Shown: piece by piece, positions 30,536 to 37,959 of the stretch | Layout: the number at the start of each line of letters is the position of its first letter | Position numbering within the stretch: position 1 is the first letter of the stretch | NCBI GenBank assembly: GCA_903921205.1 | Contig: CAIXPF010000058.1 | Coordinates: 1 to 41,511, forward strand | Length of the DNA: 41,511 nucleotides | Direction: 5' to 3' | DNA from: an uncultured Acidimicrobiia bacterium | GTDB taxonomy: Bacteria > Actinomycetota > Acidimicrobiia > Acidimicrobiales > CAIXPF01 | Position numbers and translations under genes: made by a program | The notes under the pieces: model-generated | What the model saw: only the letters and a program-made list of their open reading frames with translations | Databases searched by the model: none | Told to the model about the DNA's origin: nothing

Positions 30536-30646
30536 TGTAGCGAAATGGTTCGCCTGTCCCGGTGACCCCGAACGACCACCCCTCTGACCAGGACTTTTTC
30601 GGCACCGCTCGGTGCGGCCTCGTCCCGACCGAACCATTTCGCTACA
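30536..30646. repeat. 111-bp element with 17-bp perfect inverted repeats
   Basis: TGTAGCGAAATGGTTCG (30536-30552) is the exact reverse complement of CGAACCATTTCGCTACA (30630-30646). The 77-bp interior carries a TTTTT run and a second dyad, GCACCG-CT-CGGTGC (30602-30615). Each arm also contains its own short dyad (GCGAA-N4-TTCGC on the left, CGAA-N4-TTCG on the right), so the arms could be two operator sites as well as a cruciform or RNA stem. No clear target-site duplication flanks it and no ORF is inside. Confidence 0.75.
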
Positions 30647-30746
30647 TCCATGCGCCGGTGCCGTGCCGTCAGCGCTCCACAGGTGCCCGGACGGTGACGT
30701 TTGCCTTCGCACGACCCAGCATCGGCGGCCGGCCCCTCCGACCACC

Positions 30747-30795
30747 CACCGAATCGACGGTTCACCGAATCGACACCGAATCGACACCGAATCGG
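30747..30795. repeat. GAATCG array with 16- and 11-bp spacing
   Basis: CACCGAATCGA occurs at 30747, 30763 and 30774, and with one change at 30785, giving offsets of 16, 11 and 11 bp. Another CGAATCG lies at 30806. The core and both spacings match the array at 20025. Confidence 0.75.
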
Positions 30796-30838
30796 TGCGA
30801 CAGCGGCGAATCGGCCGTGCCGACGTCGGATGGCGGCG

Positions 30839-31795
30839 TCACGCCAGGAGGGCAGCGAGCTCCGACCAGGCGAGCGGAGCTCGGGGCAGGCGGACCACGT
30901 CGAACCGGTCGATCAGACCGTCGAGCTCCCCCGGTTCGACGACCTCGCCGTCATCGAGCACCCCGAGGCTCACGGCCAGGGCCGAGAGGATGGTCGCCAC
31001 CCGTCGGTCCCGTTCGGCTCGCCCGAGCCCCACGGTGAGCTCGGCCAGGGTCACGGCACCGTGGCGCTTGGCCAACCGGGCGCCATCGGGCCCGAGCACC
31101 AACGGGACGTGCAGGTACGACGGGGTGGGCAGTCCCAACAGCCGCTGCAGGTGGACCTGGCGGGGGGTGGAGGACAGGAGGTCGTCGCCACGTACCACCT
31201 GGGTCACGCCCTGCACGGCGTCGTCGACGACCACGGCGAGGTTGTACGCCGGCACCCCGTCGGAGCGGGCGAGCACCACGTCGTCGACCAGGCCCTCGAC
31301 CGTACCGACCAGGTCGTCCCGGAAGACGATCCGCTCCCCCTCGGCCCGCAGGCGCAGGGCCGGCCGCCGCCCCGCTGCGGTGCGCTCGGCCCGCTGCCCC
31401 GCCGACAGGTCCCGGCACGTGCCCGGATAGGCACCGTCGGCCGCCAGCCCGTGCGGCGCACTCGCCGCCGCCTCGATCTCGGACCGGATCTCCCGCCGGG
31501 TGCAGTAACACGGGTAGACCAGACCGGCCTCGTCGAGCCGGGTCAGCGCCGCCCGGTAGCGGTCGAAGCGTTCACTCTGACGGACCACCGGACCGTCCCA
31601 GTCGAGACCCAACTGCGTCAGGTCCTCGAGCTGGGCCTGCTCGTGCAACGGCGACGACGTGACGCGATCGAGATCCTCCATCCGCACCAGGAAGCCCCGA
31701 CCCGAGGACCGGGCGGCGAGCCAGGCAGCGAGGGCGGTACGCAGGTTGCCCAGATGCAGCGGGCCCGTCGGCGAGGGCGCGAAACGACCGGACAT
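30839..31795 (-). CDS. gluQ: Glutamyl-Q tRNA(Asp) synthetase (GluRS-like)
   Basis: A 318-residue protein equal to the catalytic half of glutamyl-tRNA synthetase without an anticodon-binding domain. It attaches glutamate to the queuosine base of tRNA(Asp). The HIGH-type motif is PSPTGPLHLGN near residue 8, and the KMSKS equivalent is LAKRHG. A zinc-site segment YPCYCTRREI is followed by a Cys in GTCRDL. The frame is open well upstream but ATG 31795 directly precedes GRFAPSPTG. CACAAT ends 6 nt before it. It is divergent from the HNH gene, with only 18 bp between the two start codons. Confidence 0.9.
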   Translation of the reverse strand: MSGRFAPSPTGPLHLGNLRTALAAWLAARSSGRGFLVRMEDLDRVTSSPLHEQAQLEDLTQLGLDWDGPVVRQSERFDRYRAALTRLDEAGLVYPCYCTRREIRSEIEAAASAPHGLAADGAYPGTCRDLSAGQRAERTAAGRRPALRLRAEGERIVFRDDLVGTVEGLVDDVVLARSDGVPAYNLAVVVDDAVQGVTQVVRGDDLLSSTPRQVHLQRLLGLPTPSYLHVPLVLGPDGARLAKRHGAVTLAELTVGLGRAERDRRVATILSALAVSLGVLDDGEVVEPGELDGLIDRFDVVRLPRAPLAWSELAALLA

Positions 31796-31801
31796 CGCGC
31801 C

Positions 31802-31807
31802 ATTGTG
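31802..31807 (-). promoter_or_regulatory. -10-like CACAAT, leaderless start of gluQ, overlapping HNH start region
   Basis: CACAAT on the minus strand ends 6 nt before ATG 31795. It also lies directly upstream of the divergent HNH start codon, so the two promoters must overlap or exclude each other. Confidence 0.45.
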
Positions 31808-31813
31808 GTGCCG

Positions 31814-32206
31814 ATGGGTGCCGACAGCACAGCAGGCCGAGCCCTGAACCGGCGGGAACGCCTCGAGGCGATCCTCGAGCGCGACGGCTCGGCCTGTGTG
31901 TGGTGCCGGCGACCGTTGGAGGTCGGGTTGGTACGGGCGACCACCGAGCATCTGATCCCCAGGGTCAAGGGTGGCCCGAGCTGGTTCGAGAACGAGGTCG
32001 CGGCGTGCCGCCGCTGCAACGGCGAGCGAGGCCATCGCACCCCGGCCGAGTGGCTCGAGGAGTGCGAGCGACGCGGCTGGCAGCCCGACCGTCAGGTCGT
32101 GGTGGCTGCGCTGCGGTCCCTCGAGCAGGCCATCGAGGAACGCGGTGGCCGGCGGCGGGCCCGCCCGTACCTCGCCGCCCAGCTCCGCCGGCTCGACCGC
32201 GCCTGA
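31814..32206 (+). CDS. HNH endonuclease family protein
   Basis: A 130-residue protein with a compact HNH domain. CVWCRRPL supplies the first zinc CxxC, and TTEHLIPRVKGG the first His of the metal-binding beta-alpha fold. NEVAACRRCNGERG gives the Asn and second CxxC. The C-terminal half is helical and basic. Such small stand-alone HNH proteins occur widely in actinobacteria as possible nucleases of unknown target. ATG 31814 is used; GTG codons at 31805 and 31808 are alternatives. It does not look toxin- or restriction-associated: no methylase or specificity gene is near. Confidence 0.82.
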   Translation: MGADSTAGRALNRRERLEAILERDGSACVWCRRPLEVGLVRATTEHLIPRVKGGPSWFENEVAACRRCNGERGHRTPAEWLEECERRGWQPDRQVVVAALRSLEQAIEERGGRRRARPYLAAQLRRLDRA

Positions 32207-32446
32207 GGCCGGACGGGCTGCACCCCGACCGGCAGCCGACATCGTCGCCCGCACGCCGGACGACGGCACGGGAAGGCACACGGCTCGATCACCTCGACGT
32301 AGTGTGTCGGCCGATCCTGAAGACGACCGGGCCGGTCGAACCGAGCGGGGCGACACCCGTCACTCGTCACCCGGGAGCCGAGCCCACAACCAGATCGGCG
32401 ACCACATGCTCCAGCGCTCCGGACCGCCCCTGGGACAGGAAGAGAC

Positions 32447-32863
32447 ATGACGCGCCAGACCGCCATCGACCTCGTGAGCCGCTACTACCGCGCCTTCAAT
32501 GCGGGCGATCCGCACGGCATGCTCGACTGCGTGAGCGACGATGTGGAGCATCGCGTCAACGAAGGCGGCATCCGCCGGGGCAAGGTGAACTTCGCCGCCT
32601 TCTGCGCACACATGGGCGAGTCCTACCGGGAGGAACTGAGGGACCTGGTGGTCTTCGCCGACGACACCGGCACGCGTGCGGCGGCGGAGTTCGTCGTGCA
32701 CGGCACCTACCTGAAGACCGATCCGGGCCTGCCCGAAGCCAAGGGCCAGACCTACGTCCTGCCCGCCGGCGGGTTCTTCGACATCCGCGACGACCGGATC
32801 GCCCGCGTGACGACCTTCTACAACCTCAAGGACTGGATCGATCAGGTGCAGCAATGGACGTGA
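32447..32863 (+). CDS. SnoaL-like / nuclear transport factor 2-like protein
   Basis: A 138-residue protein of the NTF2-like superfamily. AIDLVSRYYRAFNAGDPHGMLDCVSDDVEHRVNEGGIRRGKVNFAAF is the usual opening, and the later AAAEFVVHGTYLKTD and GGFFDIRDDRIARVTTFYNLKDW complete the cone-shaped fold. Members isomerise, cyclise or bind small ligands. AGGAAG precedes ATG 32447. Its last 10 bases overlap the GNAT gene. A 14-codon ORF at 32406 ends on this ATG, but it has no initiation signal and is not annotated. Codon use here contains more GAT, CAT and TAT than in neighbours. Confidence 0.83.
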   Translation: MTRQTAIDLVSRYYRAFNAGDPHGMLDCVSDDVEHRVNEGGIRRGKVNFAAFCAHMGESYREELRDLVVFADDTGTRAAAEFVVHGTYLKTDPGLPEAKGQTYVLPAGGFFDIRDDRIARVTTFYNLKDWIDQVQQWT

Positions 32864-33441
32864 GCGTTCGCGCCCTGCGCGGACCCGATCTGGAAGCGGC
32901 ACTCGACGATGTGGCCGCGCTGCGCATGGCCGTCTTCCGCGACTGGCCGTATCTGTACGACGGCTCGCCGGAGTACGAACGCGACTACCTGAACACCTAT
33001 CGCGAGTCGCCGAACGCGCTGCTGGTCGGGGCCTTCGACGGGGACCGCCTGGTCGGGGCCTCGACCTCGACCCCGATGGAAGATCACGCCGAGGAGTTCG
33101 CCGAGCCCTTCGCGGCCCAGGGCATTGCCCTGACCGACATCTACTACGGGGCGGAGTCGGTGCTGCTGCCGGCCTATCGCGGCAACGGCATCGGGCATCG
33201 CTTCTTCGACGTGCGCGAGGCCTTCGCCCGCTCGCTGGGGCGTAGGTGGCTGGCGTTCTGTTCGGTCACGCGCCCCGAGGATCATCCGATGCATCCCGGT
33301 ACCTATCGCACCAACGACGCCTTCTGGCGCGGGCGCGGCTACGCCCCGCTGCCGGGCGTCGAAGCGGCATTCTCGTGGAAGGACGTGGGCGAGGCCGACG
33401 AGACGACCAAGCGTCTGCAGTTCTGGATGCGGGCGCTGTGA
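32854..33441 (+). CDS. GNAT-family N-acetyltransferase
   Basis: A 195-residue acetyltransferase. The acetyl-CoA region is SVLLPAYRGNGIGHRFFDVREAFARSLG, with the R/Q-x-x-G-x-G/A motif as RGNGIG. The N-terminal strand VRALRGPDLEAALDDVAALRMAVFRDWPYLYDG and C-terminal NDAFWRGRGYAPLPG resemble the acetyltransferase parts of GNAT-nitrilase fusion proteins. ATG 32854 lies inside the end of the SnoaL-like gene (10-bp overlap). It is followed by a nitrilase gene, as in many proteobacterial operons. Substrate unknown. Confidence 0.85.
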   Translation: MDVSVRALRGPDLEAALDDVAALRMAVFRDWPYLYDGSPEYERDYLNTYRESPNALLVGAFDGDRLVGASTSTPMEDHAEEFAEPFAAQGIALTDIYYGAESVLLPAYRGNGIGHRFFDVREAFARSLGRRWLAFCSVTRPEDHPMHPGTYRTNDAFWRGRGYAPLPGVEAAFSWKDVGEADETTKRLQFWMRAL

Positions 33442-33469
33442 CCAGGGCGAGCAGGGGCGACGGGCCGTC

Positions 33470-34333
33470 GTGAGGCTCGCGGCATCGGCCTATCCGCTGA
33501 CCTTTTTCACCGATTTCGACGCCTACGCCGCCAAGCTGACCGCCTGGGTCGACGAGGCCGCGGCAGCAGGGGCGGATCTGCTGGTCTTCCCGGAATACGG
33601 CACGATGGAACTGGCCTCGCTCGGCGGGCCGGCGGTAGCAGCGGATCTCGAGCTGTCCCTGCACGAGGTGGCACGCCACCGCCCCGCCGTGGACCGCCTG
33701 CATCTCGACCTGACGGCCCGCCATGGCCTGCACATCCTCGGCGCCTCGGGACCGGTCTTCCTGGCCGAGCGGCCGGTCAATCGCGCCACGCTCTACGGTC
33801 CGGCGGGCATCATCGGCCATCAGGACAAGCAGATGATGACGCGCTTCGAACGCGAGCACTGGTTCGTCACCGCCGGCGAGGGACTGCCGGTCTTCGACAC
33901 GCCTCTGGGCCGGATCGGCATCCTGATCTGCTACGACAGCGAATTCCCGCTGCTGGCCCGCAGCCTGGTCGAGCGCGGCGCCGAGATCCTGCTGGTGCCG
34001 TCGTGCACCGACAGCCATGCGGGCTTCACCCGGGTCCGGGTGGGGGCCATGGCCCGGGCACTGGAAGGCCAGTGCGTGGTCGTGCACGCGGCCACGGTGG
34101 GCGATGCCGCCTGGTCGCCCGCGGTGGACGAGAACTGGGGGGCGGCGGCCATCTACGGCCCGCCGGACCGGGGTTTCCCATCCTCGGGCATGCTGGCGGA
34201 AACTGCGCTCAACGCCCCGGGCTGGGCGTATGCCGATCTGGATCTCGCGGCCGTGCAGCACGTCCGCAGCGACGGAGCGGTCCTGAACCACCGGCACTGG
34301 CCCGAGCAGGCCGACCGCCTGGCGACGCGCTGA
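33470..34333 (+). CDS. Carbon-nitrogen hydrolase (nitrilase superfamily)
   Basis: A 287-residue amidase-type enzyme with the Glu-Lys-Cys triad: Glu in LVFPEYG, Lys in HQDKQMMTRFE and Cys in ILICYDSEFP. The whole single-domain fold is present. Members hydrolyse amides or nitriles. The start is GTG 33470 with AGGGGCG upstream, 28 bp after the GNAT stop. By hand count 6 of 18 Asp codons are GAT and 4 of 12 His codons are CAT, against 3 GAT of 26 in the alpha/beta hydrolase gene nearby. This suggests the three-gene block was acquired from another lineage. Probable pathway unit with the SnoaL-like and GNAT proteins. Confidence 0.88.
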   Translation: MRLAASAYPLTFFTDFDAYAAKLTAWVDEAAAAGADLLVFPEYGTMELASLGGPAVAADLELSLHEVARHRPAVDRLHLDLTARHGLHILGASGPVFLAERPVNRATLYGPAGIIGHQDKQMMTRFEREHWFVTAGEGLPVFDTPLGRIGILICYDSEFPLLARSLVERGAEILLVPSCTDSHAGFTRVRVGAMARALEGQCVVVHAATVGDAAWSPAVDENWGAAAIYGPPDRGFPSSGMLAETALNAPGWAYADLDLAAVQHVRSDGAVLNHRHWPEQADRLATR

Positions 34334-34405
34334 CCCACGGCGACGCGGATTCCTGCCGGGAACCGGCGGCACCGAGGCCCCCGAGCCGCCCCCGGTCCGG
34401 GCGCA

Positions 34406-35332
34406 TCAGGCCGTGAGGGCGGCTCGCTGCTCGAACAGGACGGCGGCGGAGGCCGGCAGATCCCGGCCACCGACCGGCAACGGGGCGAGGTCGACATCGG
34501 TCAGGCCCACGGCGGCGAGATCGGCCAGGCGCTGCCGGCAGTGCTCCACCGGACCGGCCAGCACGACGGCGTCGATCAACGCATCGGGGACCGAGGTGAC
34601 CTCGGTGAAGCCAGAGGCCTCGAACATGGACCGGTAGTGGGGCAACGTCGTGTAGAAGGACAGGAACGAGCGGGCTGCGGCCCGAGCGGTCTCGAGGTCC
34701 TCGTCGAGGAAGGTCGGCAGCAGCAGGCTGAACTCGAGCCGGTCGGGGTCACGGCCGGCTGCTTCGGCGCCACGCCGGAAATGCTCACGCACCACGGCCA
34801 GGCGTGGGGCCGTCGCGAGGTACCCCATCACCCCATCGGCGTGGCGGCCGGCGGCCTCGGCCGAACCCAGCCCGACGGCGGCCCACGGAATCGGGATGGG
34901 GTGCGTCGCCGGGCCGCACCGCCCGGCCTCGCCGGCGAAGATCGCCCGCAACCGCTCGGTGGTCTCCGTCAGCGCCTGTGCCGGCGGACGCCACGCCAGG
35001 CCCAGGCCCTCGACCGCCCGACGGTTGTTGGGCCCGATCCCCAACACCAGCCGCCCGTCGGACACGTCGGCCACCGCAACCGCCGCAGCCGCCAGCATGT
35101 CGGTGCGACGCAGGTAGATGTTGGCGATCCCGGTGCCGATCCCGATCCGGTCGGTGGCCATGGCGATCGCGGCGAGCTGCACCATCGCCTCGTTGGTCTC
35201 GACCGTCTCGACCAACAGGAACCGTTCGAAGCCGGCCTGCTCGGCCTGCCGGGCCAGCTCGACCTTGGTCCGCGTGGGCAGGTCCGCCCCGAAGGAGGTG
35301 ACCCCGACCCGTACCGATCCTGCGATGCTCAT
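34406..35332 (-). CDS. LLM-class (F420-type) oxidoreductase
   Basis: A 308-residue luciferase-like enzyme. VRVGVTSFGADLPTRTKVELARQAEQAGFERFLLVE, DRIGIGTGIANIYLRRTDMLAAAAVAVADVSDGRLVLGIGPNN and VGLGSAEAAGRHADGVMGYLA show the standard barrel strands and cofactor loops. TAGCTT ends 8 nt before ATG 35332. Single-gene unit, divergent from the alpha/beta hydrolase gene. It is the third LLM enzyme in the window and is clearly diverged from the other two. Substrate unknown. Confidence 0.84.
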   Translation of the reverse strand: MSIAGSVRVGVTSFGADLPTRTKVELARQAEQAGFERFLLVETVETNEAMVQLAAIAMATDRIGIGTGIANIYLRRTDMLAAAAVAVADVSDGRLVLGIGPNNRRAVEGLGLAWRPPAQALTETTERLRAIFAGEAGRCGPATHPIPIPWAAVGLGSAEAAGRHADGVMGYLATAPRLAVVREHFRRGAEAAGRDPDRLEFSLLLPTFLDEDLETARAAARSFLSFYTTLPHYRSMFEASGFTEVTSVPDALIDAVVLAGPVEHCRQRLADLAAVGLTDVDLAPLPVGGRDLPASAAVLFEQRAALTA

Positions 35333-35340
35333 GGCCGCCG

Positions 35341-35346
35341 AAGCTA
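35341..35346 (-). promoter_or_regulatory. -10 element TAGCTT for the LLM gene
   Basis: TAGCTT on the minus strand ends 8 nt before ATG 35332 with no ribosome site between. Confidence 0.45.
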
Positions 35347-35425
35347 GCCGCCACCGCCACCGGCGTTCCCCGACCCGGCGGACCCGGCCGGGCGACCCGT
35401 TTCGTGCACCAGGGGGTCGGCCGCG

Positions 35426-35431
35426 CAGAAT
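35426..35431 (+). promoter_or_regulatory. -10-like CAGAAT, leaderless start of the alpha/beta hydrolase gene
   Basis: CAGAAT ends 6 nt before GTG 35438. Confidence 0.45.
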
Positions 35432-35437
35432 GGCCCG

Positions 35438-36307
35438 GTGAGCGAACCGTGTGAGTTCCGTGGAGAGGGCGGGCTGCGGCTCGCCGCCGACGTCTTCGGG
35501 CCTGCCGACGGGCCGCCGGCGCTGTTCTTCCACGGGTCGGGCCAGACCCGCCAGTCCTGGGGGCGCGCCGCGGCCGATCTCGGTGCCGCAGGCTGGCGGG
35601 CCTACACCGTCGACCATCGTGGCCACGGCGACAGCGACTGGCCCGACCACAGCGCGTACGAGCACACCGACATCGCCCAGGACATCATGGCGATCTGCGA
35701 CGCCCTCGACCGGCCCCCGTTGGTCGTCGGCGCCTCGCTCGGTGGCAGCGCCGCGCTGATCGCCCAGGGGTTGCGCCCGACCCAGCTCTACCGGGGCCTG
35801 GTCCTCGTCGACATCACGCCCACCGTCGACATCGACGGAGCCCGGCGCATCCTGACCTTCATGACCGCCAACCCCGACGGGTTCGCCACGCTGGAGGAGG
35901 CGGCCGAGGCCATCGGTGTGTACCGCGGCGACGGCAAGGGCGCGCCGTCGCCCGCCGGGCTCACCCGGGTGCTGCGCCAGCGGGACGGCAGATGGTTCTG
36001 GCACTGGGACCCCCGCCTGCTCGACTCGCGCCGGCCGTGGCTCGACGACCCGGCCGTGGCCGAGGCCGCCCAGGTCCGGCTGCGGGGCTTCATGAGCGCC
36101 GGGGCGGCTGCGCTGCGCTGCGCCGCCCTGCTGGTGCGCGGAGCGAGCAGTGACGTGGTCAGCCCCGAGGCCGCCGCCGAACTGGTGGCGATGATCCCCC
36201 AGGCCACCGCCATCGACATCACCGGGGCCGGGCACATGGTGGCCGGCGATCGCAACGATCCGTTCAGCCGCGCCGTCGTCGAGTTCGCCGCCCCGCTGTT
36301 CGACTGA
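35438..36307 (+). CDS. Alpha/beta hydrolase
   Basis: A 289-residue alpha/beta hydrolase. FFHGSGQTRQSWG is the oxyanion loop, DHRGHGDSDW follows, and the nucleophile elbow is GASLGGS with Ser. The acid is probably Asp in RGASSDVVS, and the catalytic His lies in ITGAGHMVAGD. The Ser nucleophile separates it from the epoxide-hydrolase-like protein at 15521. Substrates may be esters, lactones or ring-cleavage products. The start is GTG 35438. Single-gene unit followed by a transporter. Confidence 0.87.
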   Translation: MSEPCEFRGEGGLRLAADVFGPADGPPALFFHGSGQTRQSWGRAAADLGAAGWRAYTVDHRGHGDSDWPDHSAYEHTDIAQDIMAICDALDRPPLVVGASLGGSAALIAQGLRPTQLYRGLVLVDITPTVDIDGARRILTFMTANPDGFATLEEAAEAIGVYRGDGKGAPSPAGLTRVLRQRDGRWFWHWDPRLLDSRRPWLDDPAVAEAAQVRLRGFMSAGAAALRCAALLVRGASSDVVSPEAAAELVAMIPQATAIDITGAGHMVAGDRNDPFSRAVVEFAAPLFD

Positions 36308-36354
36308 GCGACCGGCGACCGCACTTCGCCGTCGCGACCTGCCGGGTTTGGCGC

Positions 36355-36360
36355 TACGGT
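36355..36360 (+). promoter_or_regulatory. -10 element TACGGT for the leader ORF and DHA2 transporter
   Basis: TACGGT ends 7 nt before ATG 36368, which is out of frame with the transporter and opens the 11-codon leader ORF. Confidence 0.55.
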
Positions 36361-36367
36361 GCGCGTC

Positions 36368-36403
36368 ATGACCGGTACCCGGCACCGCGGCCAGCAGCGA
36401 TGA
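36368..36403 (+). CDS. Leaderless mini-ORF (11 codons) coupled to the DHA2 transporter
   Basis: ATG 36368 opens the peptide MTGTRHRGQQR, whose TGA overlaps the transporter start as ATGA (36400-36403). The -10 element sits exactly where a leaderless mRNA would start at this ATG, and the transporter itself has no ribosome site. Translation of the transporter may therefore depend on the mini-ORF. Confidence 0.45.
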   Translation: MTGTRHRGQQR

Positions 36404-37926
36404 CCACCGTCGAACCGGGAACGACCGGCGACGCCGACGAGCTCGAACAGCTCGAACGAGACCGCTTCGAACGCGCCCAGGCCGACAAGTGGAAGGCGTT
36501 CACCGCCATCGCCATCTCCTTCGTGACGATGGTGTTCAGCATGTCGATGGTGTTCGTCGCCCTGTCGGCCATCGCCGACGACTTCGGCGTGACCCTACGG
36601 GCGGTCAGCTGGGTCGTGATCGTGCAGTCCCTCGTCATCAGCGGGCTGATGATGCCGATGGGCCGTATCGCCGACATCGTCGGACGACGCCGGGTGCACC
36701 TGATCGGCCTGCTGCTGTTCGCCGGTGGTTCGCTCAGTGTGGCCCTGGCCCCGACCTTCGGCCTGATGATCGCCGCCCGGGCGGTCATGTCGGTGGGCAA
36801 CGCCATGGGCCAGTCGGTGGGCACGGCCATGATCGTGGCCATCTTCCCACCGGAGGAACGCGGCAAGGCGTTGGGCAGCCAGACGTCGGTGGTGGCCATC
36901 GGCGCGGCCATGGGACCGATCGGGGCCGGGCTGCTGCTGCAGGTGCTGCCGTGGCAGTGGCTGTTCCTGTTGCTGGTCCCGCCGCTGCTGATCGCCTTCG
37001 CCGCCGGGTACCGCTACCTCGACGAGGCCGTCGTGAGCGGCAGCGGCTTCACCCCCGGCGCAGCAGCCGCAGCGCCCAAGGCCCGCCCACGCTTCGACTG
37101 GGGTGGCGCCGTCCTGTCCAGTATGGCGATCACCGTGATGGTCCTCACCGTCAGCAATCCGCTGGCGCTCGACTGGACCTCGATGACCATGCTCGGCGGT
37201 CTGGTGGCCATGATCGCCCTGTTCGCTGCGTTCATCCTGTGGGAGCTGCGCCAGAGCGCCCCGATGCTGCAGCTGCGCTTCTTCACCCGCCCGGCGTTCA
37301 GCATGTCGGTCACCGCCCGGACCCTCGGCTTCGTGGGCTACACCGCGGTCACGTTCCTGATGCCGGTGTTCCTCATCAGCGTGCGCGGTCTCGGCGAGGG
37401 CCTCACCGGCTCGGTGCTGTTCCTGTCCTCGCTGGGGATGGGCATCGCCGCGAACCAGTCGGGCCGCTACACCGACCGCCTCGGCGAGCGGCCGATCTTC
37501 GTCACCGGGTTCGCGTTGAACGTGGTGGCGGTCATCGGCGCCGCCTTCCTGACCCGTTCGACGCCGCTGTGGCTGGTGATGGTGCTGCTGTTCGCCAACG
37601 GCCTCGCCCTCGGCCTGTGGAACGTGCCCAACAGCAGCGTGATCCTCGCCTCGGTGCCCCGTGAGCACCTCGGTGTGGTGGGTGCGTTCATGAACCTCAC
37701 CCGCAACATCGGCAACGTCGTGGGCCAGGCCGTGGCCTCGGCCATCGTGGTGGGGGTGATGACGGCGAAGGGCTACGACATCGCCCTGTCCAAGATCGCC
37801 GGCACCCCCGGCGCCGATGCCGCGTTCCTGCACGGCAGCATGCTGGCCTACCTGGTGGTCGCCGTGCTGTCCGCCGGCGCCTTCATCCTGGCCATGTTCA
37901 ACCGCCCGGATCCCGCAGTCGACTGA
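36400..37926 (+). CDS. MFS transporter, DHA2 (14-TM) type
   Basis: A 508-residue transporter. A charged N-terminal segment of about 30 residues (Glu/Arg/Asp-rich) precedes helix 1. RAVSWVVIVQSLVISGLMMPMGRIADIVGRRRVHLIG includes motif A, and VGNAMGQSVGTAMIVAIFPPEERGKALG the DHA2 loop. Fourteen helices are plausible. The start ATG follows directly on the leader mini-ORF. It probably exports hydrophobic compounds. It shares class but not close identity with the transporter at 27670. Confidence 0.88.
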   Translation: MTTVEPGTTGDADELEQLERDRFERAQADKWKAFTAIAISFVTMVFSMSMVFVALSAIADDFGVTLRAVSWVVIVQSLVISGLMMPMGRIADIVGRRRVHLIGLLLFAGGSLSVALAPTFGLMIAARAVMSVGNAMGQSVGTAMIVAIFPPEERGKALGSQTSVVAIGAAMGPIGAGLLLQVLPWQWLFLLLVPPLLIAFAAGYRYLDEAVVSGSGFTPGAAAAAPKARPRFDWGGAVLSSMAITVMVLTVSNPLALDWTSMTMLGGLVAMIALFAAFILWELRQSAPMLQLRFFTRPAFSMSVTARTLGFVGYTAVTFLMPVFLISVRGLGEGLTGSVLFLSSLGMGIAANQSGRYTDRLGERPIFVTGFALNVVAVIGAAFLTRSTPLWLVMVLLFANGLALGLWNVPNSSVILASVPREHLGVVGAFMNLTRNIGNVVGQAVASAIVVGVMTAKGYDIALSKIAGTPGADAAFLHGSMLAYLVVAVLSAGAFILAMFNRPDPAVD

Positions 37927-37959
37927 CGGCACCGCCGGACCCGACCGGCCCGACGGCGC

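Larger units (their letters stand above)
30416..30838. other. Gene-free, repeat-rich region between convergent genes
   Basis: This 423-bp region holds no convincing gene. It contains a 24-bp tandem duplication (30428-30475), a 111-bp element bounded by 17-bp inverted repeats (30536-30646), and a GAATCG array (30747-30795). The stretch 30521-30660 is noticeably richer in A and T than its surroundings. Confidence 0.7.

Noticed and set aside
32406-32450. 14-codon ORF ending in ATGA on the SnoaL-like start
   Set aside because: It has no ribosome site or -10 element at its start. The SnoaL-like gene has its own AGGAAG site, so coupling is not needed.
36595-37932. Long minus-strand open frame of 445 codons opposite the DHA2 transporter
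   Set aside because: It is His/Asp/Gln-rich without domain features and fully overlaps a clear membrane protein. It is a product of GC-rich codon positions.
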